This document shows positions 1-5,607 of a stretch of 5,607 bases of DNA, piece by piece (the first letter of the stretch is position 1; every line of letters starts with the position of its first letter). The notes under the pieces were generated by a model that was given only the letters and a program-made list of their open reading frames with translations, was not told the origin of the DNA and did no database searches. The stretch lies in the NCBI GenBank assembly GCA_030622775.1, contig JAUXFS010000155.1, forward strand, positions 1 through 5,607. The letters run 5' to 3'. Origin of the DNA: Rhodospirillales bacterium (GTDB taxonomy: Bacteria > Pseudomonadota > Alphaproteobacteria > Rhodospirillales > Defluviicoccaceae). A program made the translations under genes and the position numbers.

Positions 1-3
1 GGG

Positions 4-99
4 CGAGCTGGAAGGACGCCCCCGCGGCGTCAACGCACCTCGACGATGCTCCAGCATCGCCTTCGGCACGTTTCCTGGCAGGGGCATCCTTCCAACTCG
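4..99. repeat. Long imperfect inverted repeat with internal hairpin
   Basis: Positions 4-25 are complementary to 78-99 over 22 aligned positions. Nineteen are Watson-Crick pairs. The other three (8/95, 17/86, 23/80) are C opposite A on the + strand, so an RNA from the - strand would have G-U there and a continuous 22-pair stem. Between the arms is a 6-bp hairpin, CGATGC (44-49) and GCATCG (54-59), with a 4-nt loop. A competing hairpin, GACGCC (15-20) with GGCGTC (26-31), uses part of the left arm. No T-run follows either outer arm inside the window, so a simple intrinsic terminator is not supported. It may be a palindromic intergenic repeat, a MITE-like remnant or a structured RNA. The pairing is directly visible; the identity is unknown. 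Confidence 0.6.
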
Positions 100-148
100 T
101 TGAAAATACACCATATGTTTCCGGACGGACTCTCAACGCAATGGCGAC

Positions 149-178
149 TGGACACACATGGTAAACCCTATGAATACT
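149..178 (+). promoter_or_regulatory. Possible sigma-70-type promoter for the receiver-kinase pair
   Basis: TGGACA at 149-154 matches the -35 consensus TTGACA at five of six positions. AATACT at 173-178, 18 bp downstream, matches the -10 consensus at four of six. Transcription would begin near 185, leaving a leader of about 20 nt before the ATG at 204. The stretch from about 100 to 180 is visibly more AT-rich than the genes, as expected of a promoter region. Match quality is modest and alternative -10 registers exist, so this is only a candidate. Confidence 0.28.
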
Positions 179-203
179 ACGGGTGAACCAACGGAACCTG
201 ACC

Positions 204-599
204 ATGTGCGCTAAGCGTTTGCTCGTCGTAGACGATGAACCAAGATTTGCGGCTTTCGTCCGCCGGGTCGCGGTTCCGCTTGGCTACGATGTGGAAGTCA
301 CCACCCACGGACGCGATTTCCAGAGCGCCTACGAGCGCGAAACGCCCGACATGATCGTTGTCGACATGGTCATGCCGGATATCGATGGAAACGAGCTTGT
401 CTTGTGGTTGGTGGAAAAAGGGTGCGAGGCGGACATCCTGATCATCACCGGGTACAGTCCGGACTATGCGATCAACGCCAAAATTCTCGGAGAATTCAAA
501 GGTCTGAAATCGGTGACGACGATGAGCAAGCCGATCAGCGTCAAGGAGCTCCGCAAGGCTCTCGCTTCCGGGGGCCATATGCCAGACCCAGACCACTAG
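204..599 (+). CDS. Stand-alone receiver-domain response regulator (CheY-like)
   Basis: This 131-residue protein is one receiver (REC) domain with no output domain. The REC residues are all present: acidic pair D10/D11 in LLVVDDEP, phospho-acceptor D54 in VVDMVMPDIDG, switch residue T82 in IIITGY-type context, and K109 in MSKPIS. It should accept phosphate from a histidine kinase and act by protein contact or in a phosphorelay, in the cytoplasm. I chose ATG 204 because the REC fold begins directly there and a weak GGAA (193-196) lies 7 nt upstream. An in-frame GTG at 183 would add seven residues, has no visible ribosome site, and would sit before the transcription start of the promoter candidate. 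The kinase gene begins 21 bp after its stop, so co-transcription and partnership are likely. What it controls cannot be told from the sequence. Confidence 0.92.
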   Translation: MCAKRLLVVDDEPRFAAFVRRVAVPLGYDVEVTTHGRDFQSAYERETPDMIVVDMVMPDIDGNELVLWLVEKGCEADILIITGYSPDYAINAKILGEFKGLKSVTTMSKPISVKELRKALASGGHMPDPDH

Positions 600-620
600 A
601 ACCGTCTTCGGAGAGCGGAA

Positions 621-3155
621 GTGCGTGAGTACAAGAGAGTTCTTCTCTTGATCCCGATCATGGCGGTGGTCGCCGCGGTGATCGGCGGGGCCGCGATCGG
701 TGTCCTCTACGACGTCGCGCTGGGGCAGGAGCGCTTGCGTCTGATGGAAACCGCGCAAAGCCAAGCGCGCCTCATGGAGGCGGTGGCGCGTTTCGATCAA
801 GAATACTCAACCTATCCGGGAGGCTCACTCGCCGCCACCCTTGCGCAGATCGGCGATGCGCACGAGCGCTTCCGTCAACACGGTCTAGGGGAGACGGGAG
901 AATTCACCCTGGCCCGGCGGGAGGGCGACGACATCGTGTTTGTGTTGAGGCACCGATATTCCGATGTCGACAAGCCCGCGCCCATCCCGTTCGACTCCCG
1001 CCTCGCCGAACCGATGAGACGCGCGTTGAACGGGAAGTCGGGATCGGTGATCGGCCTCGACTATCGGGGCGAAACGGTCATGGCGGCCTACGAACCGGTG
1101 GCGCACCTGGACCTCGGCATCGTCGCCAAGATCGATCTGGCCGAGATCCGCGCCCCCTTTCTCAGGGCGATCGGCATTGTCGTGGCCATCGCTCTTGTCG
1201 TCATCGCGGCGGGTACGATGCTGTTTTTCACGGTCAGCGAGCCCATCGTCCGAAGCATCCGGGAAGGCGAAACCCGGTTCCGCGAGTTGTTCGAAAACAT
1301 GAACAGCGGCGCCGCCGTCTATTCGGCCACGGCGGACGGCTCCGACTTCATTTTCAAGGACTTCAACCGGGCCGGCGAGCGGATCAACAAAATCGACCGC
1401 GCCGAACTGATCGGAAGACCGTTGACCGAAGCGTTCCCGGAGGTCGAACGGTTCGGGTTGCTCGACGTCCTCGGAAGAGTGTGGCGAACCGGAGAACCCG
1501 AGCGGCTGCCCGCCGCGTACTACGAGGACCATCGTATCTCGGGTTGGCGGACGATTTACGCCTACAAATTGCCGAGCGGAGAAATTGTCTCTCTGTTCGA
1601 GGATGTCACCGATCGAAAGCGCGCCGAGACGGCCTTGCAGGAAAGCGAGGAGCGATTCCGCAGCATCGCCGAATCCGCGAAAGACGCCATCATTTCCATC
1701 GACGGCGCGGGAAGCGTCGTTTCCTGGAACCGGGCCGCCGAGCTTATTTTCGGATACGCCGCCTCGGAGATGTTGGGCGAACCTCTTATCAAGCTGATCC
1801 CGGAGCGATACCGGGAAGGACACAAGATCGGGCTGGAGCGGGCAATCGCCGACGGCGAGCGTCATATGATCGGCAAGACCGTCGAACTGGAGGGACTGCG
1901 CAGGGACCAAACGGAGATATCCATAGAGCTCTCTCTCTCGACCTGGACTCTGGGAGAGGACCGGTTTTTCACCGGCATCGTTCGCGACATCACCGAGCGC
2001 AAGCGGACAGAGGGGGATCTGCGGAAGCTGTTTCAAGCCATGGAGCAAAGTCCGGCCTCGGTGGTCATTACCGATGTCAAAGGGGGAATCGAGTACATCA
2101 ATCCCAAATTCACCGAAACCACCGGGTACACATACGCCGAGGTCTTCGGAAGAAACCCCCGGATTTTGAAGTCGGGGGACACTTCTCCGGACGAATACAC
2201 ACGGCTGTGGCGGACGATCAGCGCGGGAAACGTCTGGAGGGGGGAACTCCACAACAAAAAGAAGAACGGGGAGTTGTTCTGGGAACTCGCCTCCATCGCT
2301 CCCGTCCGGGACGCCCGCGGGAAAATCACCCATTACGTCGGGGTCAAGGAGGACATCACCGAGAGCAAGGCGACCGAGGAACGACTGCGTCAGGTCCAGA
2401 AGATGGAGGTCATCGGTCAGTTCACCGGCGGAATCGCCCATGACTTCAACAACCTTCTGGCGATCATCCTGGGCAATCTCCAGCTCCTCGAGGAAAGCGC
2501 GGCGGCCGACGGCGAAGGCCGCGAGTTGATCGCGGACGCCATCTGGTCCGCGGAAAGGGGCGCGGAGCTGACTCACCGTCTTCTGGCGTTCGCCCGGCGT
2601 CAACGGCTCACCCCACGCGTGACCGATCTGAACCACGTGGTCGGCGAGATGACCGACCTCATTCGACGCACGCTCGGCGCGAGCATCCAGATCCGCGAAG
2701 TTCTTGCCCCCGGTTTGTGGGAGACGATGATCGATCGCGGCCAGTTGGAGAACGCGCTGCTCAATCTGGTGGTGAATGCTCGTGACGCCATGCCCGACGG
2801 TGGCGTTCTCACCATCGCCACGGACAACGCCGTTCTCCGGCCGGGCGACGTGACGAACGTTCAGGAATTCTCGCCCGGGGAATACGCGATGTTGGTGGTC
2901 GGCGACACCGGAACCGGGATGCCGCCCGAGGTGGTCGAGCGTATCTTCGAGCCCTTCTTCACCACCAAGAAATTCGGCGAAGGCAGCGGCCTTGGCCTCA
3001 GCATGATCTACGGTTTCGTCAGACAGTCGGGCGGCTACATCACCGTCGATAGCGCGGTCGACCGCGGCACGACGGTGAAACTGTATATACCGAGAGTCTC
3101 TTCCTCCGGGGCGCCAGCGACGGAGGTCGCGTCCGAAGTCGCAAGCAAGACGTGA
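621..3155 (+). CDS. Membrane sensor histidine kinase with three PAS domains, no receiver
   Basis: This 844-residue protein has a first membrane segment at about 7-31, an extracytoplasmic sensor region at about 35-182, and a second membrane segment at about 184-206. Three PAS domains follow (about 219-336, 345-463, 467-588), then a HisKA dimerisation domain and a HATPase_c domain ending near 826. The phospho-accepting histidine is H607 in GGIAHDFNNLL. ATP-site motifs are the N box (N715/N719 in NLVVNARDAM), G1 (DTGTGM, 762-767), F box (IFEPFFTTK, 775-783) and G2 (GEGSGLGLSM, 786-795), so it should be active. No clear HAMP domain lies between membrane segment 2 and PAS1. The third PAS has GRNPRILKSG where LOV photosensors carry a flavin-binding Cys (NCRFL), so it is not a LOV domain. 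The start is GTG 621, with GGAGAG (610-615) 5 nt upstream. The H box is the type common in hybrid kinases, yet the protein stops after the ATPase domain; the receiver gene just upstream is its probable partner. The ligand is unknown. Confidence 0.93.
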   Translation: MREYKRVLLLIPIMAVVAAVIGGAAIGVLYDVALGQERLRLMETAQSQARLMEAVARFDQEYSTYPGGSLAATLAQIGDAHERFRQHGLGETGEFTLARREGDDIVFVLRHRYSDVDKPAPIPFDSRLAEPMRRALNGKSGSVIGLDYRGETVMAAYEPVAHLDLGIVAKIDLAEIRAPFLRAIGIVVAIALVVIAAGTMLFFTVSEPIVRSIREGETRFRELFENMNSGAAVYSATADGSDFIFKDFNRAGERINKIDRAELIGRPLTEAFPEVERFGLLDVLGRVWRTGEPERLPAAYYEDHRISGWRTIYAYKLPSGEIVSLFEDVTDRKRAETALQESEERFRSIAESAKDAIISIDGAGSVVSWNRAAELIFGYAASEMLGEPLIKLIPERYREGHKIGLERAIADGERHMIGKTVELEGLRRDQTEISIELSLSTWTLGEDRFFTGIVRDITERKRTEGDLRKLFQAMEQSPASVVITDVKGGIEYINPKFTETTGYTYAEVFGRNPRILKSGDTSPDEYTRLWRTISAGNVWRGELHNKKKNGELFWELASIAPVRDARGKITHYVGVKEDITESKATEERLRQVQKMEVIGQFTGGIAHDFNNLLAIILGNLQLLEESAAADGEGRELIADAIWSAERGAELTHRLLAFARRQRLTPRVTDLNHVVGEMTDLIRRTLGASIQIREVLAPGLWETMIDRGQLENALLNLVVNARDAMPDGGVLTIATDNAVLRPGDVTNVQEFSPGEYAMLVVGDTGTGMPPEVVERIFEPFFTTKKFGEGSGLGLSMIYGFVRQSGGYITVDSAVDRGTTVKLYIPRVSSSGAPATEVASEVASKT

Positions 3156-3170
3156 GGCGGCGGCGGCGGC
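3156..3170 (+). repeat. (GGC)5 trinucleotide tract
   Basis: Five perfect tandem GGC units follow directly after the TGA of the kinase gene. Copy-number slippage here would not change the kinase protein. The tract's last CGGC could pair with the GCCG at 3174-3177, but the stem is only 4 bp and no T-run follows, so it is not called a terminator. Confidence 0.75.
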
Positions 3171-3171
3171 T

Positions 3172-3203
3172 ATGCCGGAGCATCGTCGAGCGCCACCGAC
3201 GCC
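3172..3203 (+). repeat. Partial diverged inverted copy of the 4-99 element core
   Basis: Positions 3172-3190 match the - strand of 39-57 at 18 of 19 bases, including a 14-base identical run (GGAGCATCGTCGAG). Continuing without a gap, GACGCC at 3198-3203 matches the - strand of 26-31. The shared part covers the small internal hairpin of the first element (here reduced to ATGC/GCAT around a CGGA loop). The long outer arms are not recognisable here. Both copies are intergenic and in opposite orientation, suggesting a dispersed non-coding repeat. Chance similarity is unlikely but not excluded. Confidence 0.45.
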
Positions 3204-3251
3204 CCGAGAATGCGGGAAACACGATCGCAATGGGTCCGTATCGGCACAAAT

Positions 3252-3260
3252 TGGTATAAG
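3252..3260 (+). promoter_or_regulatory. Extended -10 promoter candidate for pcm
   Basis: TGGTATAAG fits the extended -10 pattern TGnTATAAT with one mismatch (TATAAG at 3255-3260). No good -35 lies 16-19 bp upstream, which is usual for extended -10 promoters. Transcription would begin near 3267, giving a leader of about 58 nt before the pcm start. It supports pcm being transcribed separately from the kinase gene. Confidence 0.4.
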
Positions 3261-3324
3261 CTGATCTCATCCGAGGAAGGTCGCCCGCCCCGTCGCACAG
3301 ACCCTAATTGTACAGGCTTGTCTC

Positions 3325-3993
3325 ATGACCGATGAACAGCAGAGCATGCTGCAATACGAGATGGTCCAGGTGATCGCTGCCCATGCGTATTTTGCCCGGG
3401 AGCAGATCGGAAAAGAGACGCTCGACGGCAGGGTCCTGGAAGTCATGGGACGGGTTCCCCGGCATGAGTTCGTGCCGCTCGAGCTGACGGCCTATGCTTA
3501 CGCGGATCAGCCCCTGCCGATCGGTTACGAGAAGACCATCTCCCAACCGTTCATCATCGCTCTGATGACCGACCTGGTGGAAATCCAGCCGACCGATCGG
3601 GTCCTCGAGATCGGCACCGGGCTCGGCTACCACACGGCCGTACTCGCCGAACTGTCCGCACAGGTCTACTCGATCGAGATCATCGAAGAGTTGGCGGTGC
3701 AGGCTCCGAAAAGGCTGGGGCCGCTGGGATACACCAACGTCGAGACCCGGATCGCCAACGGGGAGCACGGTTGGCCCGAACATGCGCCGTTCGATAAGAT
3801 CGTCGTCTGCGCCGCGTGCGAACTGGTTCCGACGGCATTCATCACCCAACTGAAGCCGGGCGGCAAGATGGTCATACCCGCCGGCCTGGCCGATGCGCAG
3901 AACCTGATGGTCGTCGAAAAGAACCTCGAGGGTCGCGTCAAAACCCGGGAAGTCCTGCCTGTTCGGTTCTCCGCGATGGAAACGGCGAATTGA
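3325..3993 (+). CDS. pcm: Protein-L-isoaspartate O-methyltransferase
   Basis: This 222-residue cytosolic enzyme uses S-adenosylmethionine to methylate isoaspartyl residues that form in ageing proteins, starting their return to normal aspartate. The family pattern is present from end to end: RVPRHEFVP (43-51), PLPIGYEKTISQPF (63-76) with the conserved TIS core at 71-73, SAM motif I VLEIGTGLGY (93-102), the acidic residue after motif I in VYSIEI (E118), NGEHGWPE (145-152), FDKIVV (156-161) and LKPGGKMVIPAG (176-187). The length is normal for bacterial Pcm. Some positions depart from the commonest form: YEK replaces GQ before TIS, NGEHG stands where GDG is usual, and VCAACEL replaces VTAA. I recall EKTIS forms in alphaproteobacterial relatives, so these probably mark a subgroup rather than loss of function. 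The start at ATG 3325 fits the family's N-terminus; the upstream AGG (3314-3316) is a weak ribosome site. Confidence 0.95.
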   Translation: MTDEQQSMLQYEMVQVIAAHAYFAREQIGKETLDGRVLEVMGRVPRHEFVPLELTAYAYADQPLPIGYEKTISQPFIIALMTDLVEIQPTDRVLEIGTGLGYHTAVLAELSAQVYSIEIIEELAVQAPKRLGPLGYTNVETRIANGEHGWPEHAPFDKIVVCAACELVPTAFITQLKPGGKMVIPAGLADAQNLMVVEKNLEGRVKTREVLPVRFSAMETAN

Positions 3994-4008
3994 CTTCGGC
4001 TTGAACGA

Positions 4009-4081
4009 TTCGGCGCGAGCGCGCCCTGATCCCGGGCGCCGGGACGGTTTGAAGCGCCGTTTCCGGCCGTCTCGCGCCGAA
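4009..4081. repeat. Structured gap: 11-bp inverted repeat enclosing hairpins
   Basis: TTCGGCGCGAG (4009-4019) is perfectly complementary to 4071-4081. Inside, GCGCCC (4021-4026) pairs with GGGCGC (4034-4039) around a 7-nt loop, and ACGG (4044-4047) can pair with CCGT (4057-4060). The whole could fold as a branched, cloverleaf-like RNA just after pcm. CTTCGGC directly after the pcm stop (3994-4000) can pair with 4076-4082 instead, competing with the main stem. It may help end pcm transcription or protect the mRNA 3' end, but only a weak T-rich stretch (AGTTTGCTTC) follows, so it is not a classic terminator. Confidence 0.5.
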
Positions 4082-4103
4082 GTTTGCTTCACGAGTCCCG
4101 CCT

Positions 4104-4132
4104 GTGGCAAAAGGATCGCAGGTTGGTATTAC
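4104..4132 (+). promoter_or_regulatory. Promoter candidate for the lytic transglycosylase
   Basis: TATTAC (4127-4132) is preceded by TGG, giving an extended -10. GTGGCA (4104-4109), 17 bp upstream, matches four of six -35 positions. Transcription would start near 4139, about 22 nt before the GTG at 4161. The seven bases TTGGTAT at 4123-4129 are the same as those at the pcm promoter candidate (3251-3257). If this promoter is real, translation cannot begin at the more upstream GTG 4104. Confidence 0.35.
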
Positions 4133-4160
4133 CGTCCAACGTTTGGGAACACCCGGCCTG

Positions 4161-5384
4161 GTGATTGCGCCCGTACCCTCGTTTCGTCGCAAGGTCTGGT
4201 CCGTAATCTTGCTGGCCGCCTTCCTTTTGTCATCCCCGGCCCGGGGCGAACCCGCCGGTTTTGAGGATTGGGTGAGCGAACTGCGCCGGGAAGCCCTGGC
4301 CAAGGGTGTCGACGCCGCCACCTTCGATCGAGCTTTCGCCGACGTCGCGCCGATCGAACGGGTGATCGAGTTGGATCGCCGGCAACCCGAGTTCACCCAG
4401 ACGTTCTGGCAATACCTCGACAAGCGCGTCACCCCCGCACGCATCGAGCGGGGCCGCGCCCAGTTGGCCAACCACCGCGCGCTGTTGGAATTGGTGAGCC
4501 GGCGCTACGGTGTCCAGCCTCGTTTTCTGGTGGCCTTCTGGGCTCTGGAAAGCAATTTCGGCGACTACACCGGCACGTTTCCGGCGGTCGCGGCACTGGC
4601 CACCCTGGCTTTCGACGAGAGGCGCGGTGCATTCTTCCGCCAACAACTGCTCGCGCTGCTGGCGATCATCGAGAAGGACGGCATCCCCGTCGACGCCAAC
4701 AGCTCGTGGGCGGGAGCGATGGGCCAGCCCCAGTTCATCCCCACCACCTACCGGGATTTCGCCGTCGATTTCGACGGCAACGGCAAGCGCGACCTGTGGA
4801 ACAGCCTTGCCGATGTGTTCGGCTCCTCGGCGAACTATCTGGCGTCCGCGGGCTGGCAGGGAAACAGGACCTGGGGGCGGGAGGTCCGTCTGCCGGCGGG
4901 TTTCGATTTCGGCCTCACCGGCCTCGAAATCGCGAAGCCGTTGGCCGAGTGGCGGCGGCTTGGCGTCCGAAAGGCCGATGGCCACGGCCTGCCGCGGGTC
5001 GATATCGAGGGCTCGATCATCCTTCCCGGAGGCGCGACCGGCGGTCCGGCGCTCATGGTGTATCGCAACTTCCGCGCAATCATGATCTGGAACCGCTCGA
5101 TTCTTTACGCCGTCGCGGTCGGGCACCTGGCCGATCGGCTGGCGGGGAAGGGGGCGTTGGTCACGCCGCGGCCCGAGAAAGAGGTCCCGCTTTCCCGCTC
5201 GGATGTCATGGAAATTCAGCGTCTCCTGCAAAGAGCGGGCTTCGACGCGGGTTCGCCGGACGGGGTTGTCGGCCCCAACACGCGCAAGGCGATCAAGGGC
5301 TTCCAACGGCACGCCCGCCTTCCGCCCGACGGCTTTCCCACGATCGGTCTGCTGGAGCGCTTGAGATCGACCGCTGGTAACTGA
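4161..5384 (+). CDS. Secreted lytic murein transglycosylase, MltB/GH103 type, with PG-binding domain
   Basis: This 407-residue periplasmic enzyme cleaves the MurNAc-GlcNAc bond of peptidoglycan, leaving 1,6-anhydro-MurNAc ends. Residues 1-29 look like a signal peptide: basic FRRK, hydrophobic core VWSVILLAAFLL, probable cut after PARG. There is no lipobox Cys, unlike E. coli MltB. The catalytic domain covers about 33-326. FWALESNFG contains the expected catalytic glutamate E130, and SWAGAMGQPQFIPTTY (182-197) is the family's substrate-groove signature. Residues about 344-405 form a PG_binding_1 domain (IQRLLQRAGF, DGVVGPNTRKAIKGFQ). The frame is open to a GTG at 4104, which would add 19 residues. 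I prefer GTG 4161 because the added codons are poor in G/C at third positions, neither start has a strong ribosome site, and 4161 gives a normal signal-peptide length. Start choice is the main uncertainty. Confidence 0.93.
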   Translation: MIAPVPSFRRKVWSVILLAAFLLSSPARGEPAGFEDWVSELRREALAKGVDAATFDRAFADVAPIERVIELDRRQPEFTQTFWQYLDKRVTPARIERGRAQLANHRALLELVSRRYGVQPRFLVAFWALESNFGDYTGTFPAVAALATLAFDERRGAFFRQQLLALLAIIEKDGIPVDANSSWAGAMGQPQFIPTTYRDFAVDFDGNGKRDLWNSLADVFGSSANYLASAGWQGNRTWGREVRLPAGFDFGLTGLEIAKPLAEWRRLGVRKADGHGLPRVDIEGSIILPGGATGGPALMVYRNFRAIMIWNRSILYAVAVGHLADRLAGKGALVTPRPEKEVPLSRSDVMEIQRLLQRAGFDAGSPDGVVGPNTRKAIKGFQRHARLPPDGFPTIGLLERLRSTAGN

Positions 5385-5412
5385 GGTATTGCGGCGATGG
5401 CAGGCAACGTTG

Positions 5413-5465
5413 CTACGTACGATGTGTTCACCGGAGGAATTGCGGGTCTTGTCCGTACTTTGTAG
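5413..5465 (+). other. Possible leader stem before the last gene
   Basis: CTACGTACG (5413-5421) can pair with CGTAC (5454-5458) and GTAG (5462-5465), leaving a 3-nt TTT bulge and a 32-nt loop. The stem ends at the first base of the GGGAG ribosome site (5465-5469) of the gene at 5477, so it could affect access to it. The 92-bp gap shows no convincing promoter or terminator. With a stem this short, chance is a real alternative. Confidence 0.2.
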
Positions 5466-5476
5466 GGAGCGATGAA

Positions 5477-5607
5477 ATGACCGGATTGCCGACGCTAGGA
5501 AGGGGCGAACGAAAGCTGGCAAGATTTTTAGCGACGCTGGGCGCGATCCACATTGCCGCGATCCTGTCGAATTGCGCCGAAACCGAACAGACGAAACAGT
5601 CGCCCCA
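5477..5607 (+). CDS. Probable lipoprotein, N-terminal part only (possibly RlpA-like)
   Basis: Only 43 complete codons are visible before the window ends. The ATG at 5477 follows GGGAG (5465-5469) at 7-nt spacing, a good ribosome site. An overlapping ATG at 5472 hits a stop after two codons. The N-terminus has a basic stretch (RGERKLAR, 9-16), a hydrophobic run (about 17-30) and Cys33 in the context LSNC, close to a lipobox though Asn just before the Cys is unusual. After it comes a polar stretch (AETEQTKQSP), as at a mature lipoprotein N-terminus. Signal peptidase II processing and membrane anchoring are inferred. The position after an MltB-type transglycosylase recalls the common order with a following RlpA-family septal-ring lipoprotein, but no RlpA domain is visible. 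Another lipoprotein or a plain secreted protein is possible. Confidence 0.7.
   Translation, partial: MTGLPTLGRGERKLARFLATLGAIHIAAILSNCAETEQTKQSP

Noticed and set aside
100..105. TTGAAA as a -35 box
   Set aside because: No acceptable -10 hexamer lies 15-19 bp downstream.
1..186. Frame 1 is open from the window edge to a TGA at 184-186, as if the end of an upstream gene
   Set aside because: The reading is biased and unlike any family I know, it runs through the inverted repeat, and its second half lacks the G/C third-position bias of the real genes.
177..800. Open frame of 207 codons on the - strand
   Set aside because: It overlaps the receiver gene and the start of the kinase gene and has no recognisable domain.
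1481..2443. Open frame of 320 codons on the + strand in another phase
   Set aside because: It is inside the kinase gene. Its product is arginine-rich and low in complexity, typical of a shifted reading of GC-rich DNA.
885..3230. Long open frame of 781 codons on the - strand
   Set aside because: It lies opposite the well-supported kinase gene and shows no recognisable domain. Long antisense open frames are normal in GC-rich coding DNA.
3172..3264. 30-codon open frame starting ATGCCGGAG after the kinase gene
   Set aside because: There is no ribosome site, and the ATG falls in the repeat-like segment and reads through the pcm promoter candidate.
3272..3291. CGAGGAAGGTCGCCC resembles the left arm of the 4-99 element (CGAG, GGAAGG, CGCCC)
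   Set aside because: Its orientation relative to the 3172-3203 segment does not fit a simple second copy, and the match needs a 2-nt gap. It is too weak to call an arm.
5397..5465. 22-codon open frame (begins MAGNVATYDV) between the transglycosylase and the lipoprotein
   Set aside because: Only a distant AGG precedes it and it has no features. A short leader peptide is possible but not supported.
4230..5522. Open frame of 430 codons on the - strand
   Set aside because: It mirrors the transglycosylase gene, whose protein has clear catalytic and binding motifs. The - strand product has none.

Overview
The window is GC-rich DNA with strong G/C bias at third codon positions. Its protein sequences and gene order look alphaproteobacterial, most likely a Rhodospirillales-type bacterium. 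That placement is inferred from remembered family resemblance, not from a search. All supported genes lie on the + strand: a two-component pair, a protein-repair methyltransferase, a peptidoglycan-cleaving enzyme and the start of a probable lipoprotein.

Layout. Positions 1-203 carry no convincing gene. They hold a long imperfect inverted repeat (4-25 with 78-99, with a small hairpin inside) and a weak promoter candidate before the first gene. Positions 204-599 encode a free-standing receiver (CheY-like response regulator). After 21 bp comes a large membrane-anchored sensor histidine kinase (621-3155) with an N-terminal extracytoplasmic sensor region, three PAS domains and an intact kinase core, but no receiver of its own. 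A 169-bp gap (3156-3324) follows, with a (GGC)5 tract, a partial inverted copy of the element at the window start, and an extended -10 promoter candidate. Then comes pcm (3325-3993), protein-L-isoaspartate O-methyltransferase. The next gap contains an 11-bp perfect inverted repeat enclosing smaller hairpins, then a promoter candidate. A secreted MltB/GH103-type lytic transglycosylase with a C-terminal peptidoglycan-binding domain occupies 4161-5384. A gene starting at 5477 runs off the window and begins with a lipoprotein-like signal peptide.

How the genes work together. The receiver and the kinase most likely form one signalling unit, a hybrid kinase split into two genes, whose downstream partner is not in the window. 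The transglycosylase and the lipoprotein fit an envelope or cell-wall cluster. In related bacteria an MltB-type enzyme is often followed by an RlpA-type lipoprotein, but too little of the last gene is visible to confirm that. pcm repairs isoaspartyl damage in proteins and appears to have its own promoter.

No clearly new multi-gene system is visible. The least explained material is intergenic: the structured element at 4-99, its apparent partial relative at 3172-3203, and the structured pcm-transglycosylase gap.
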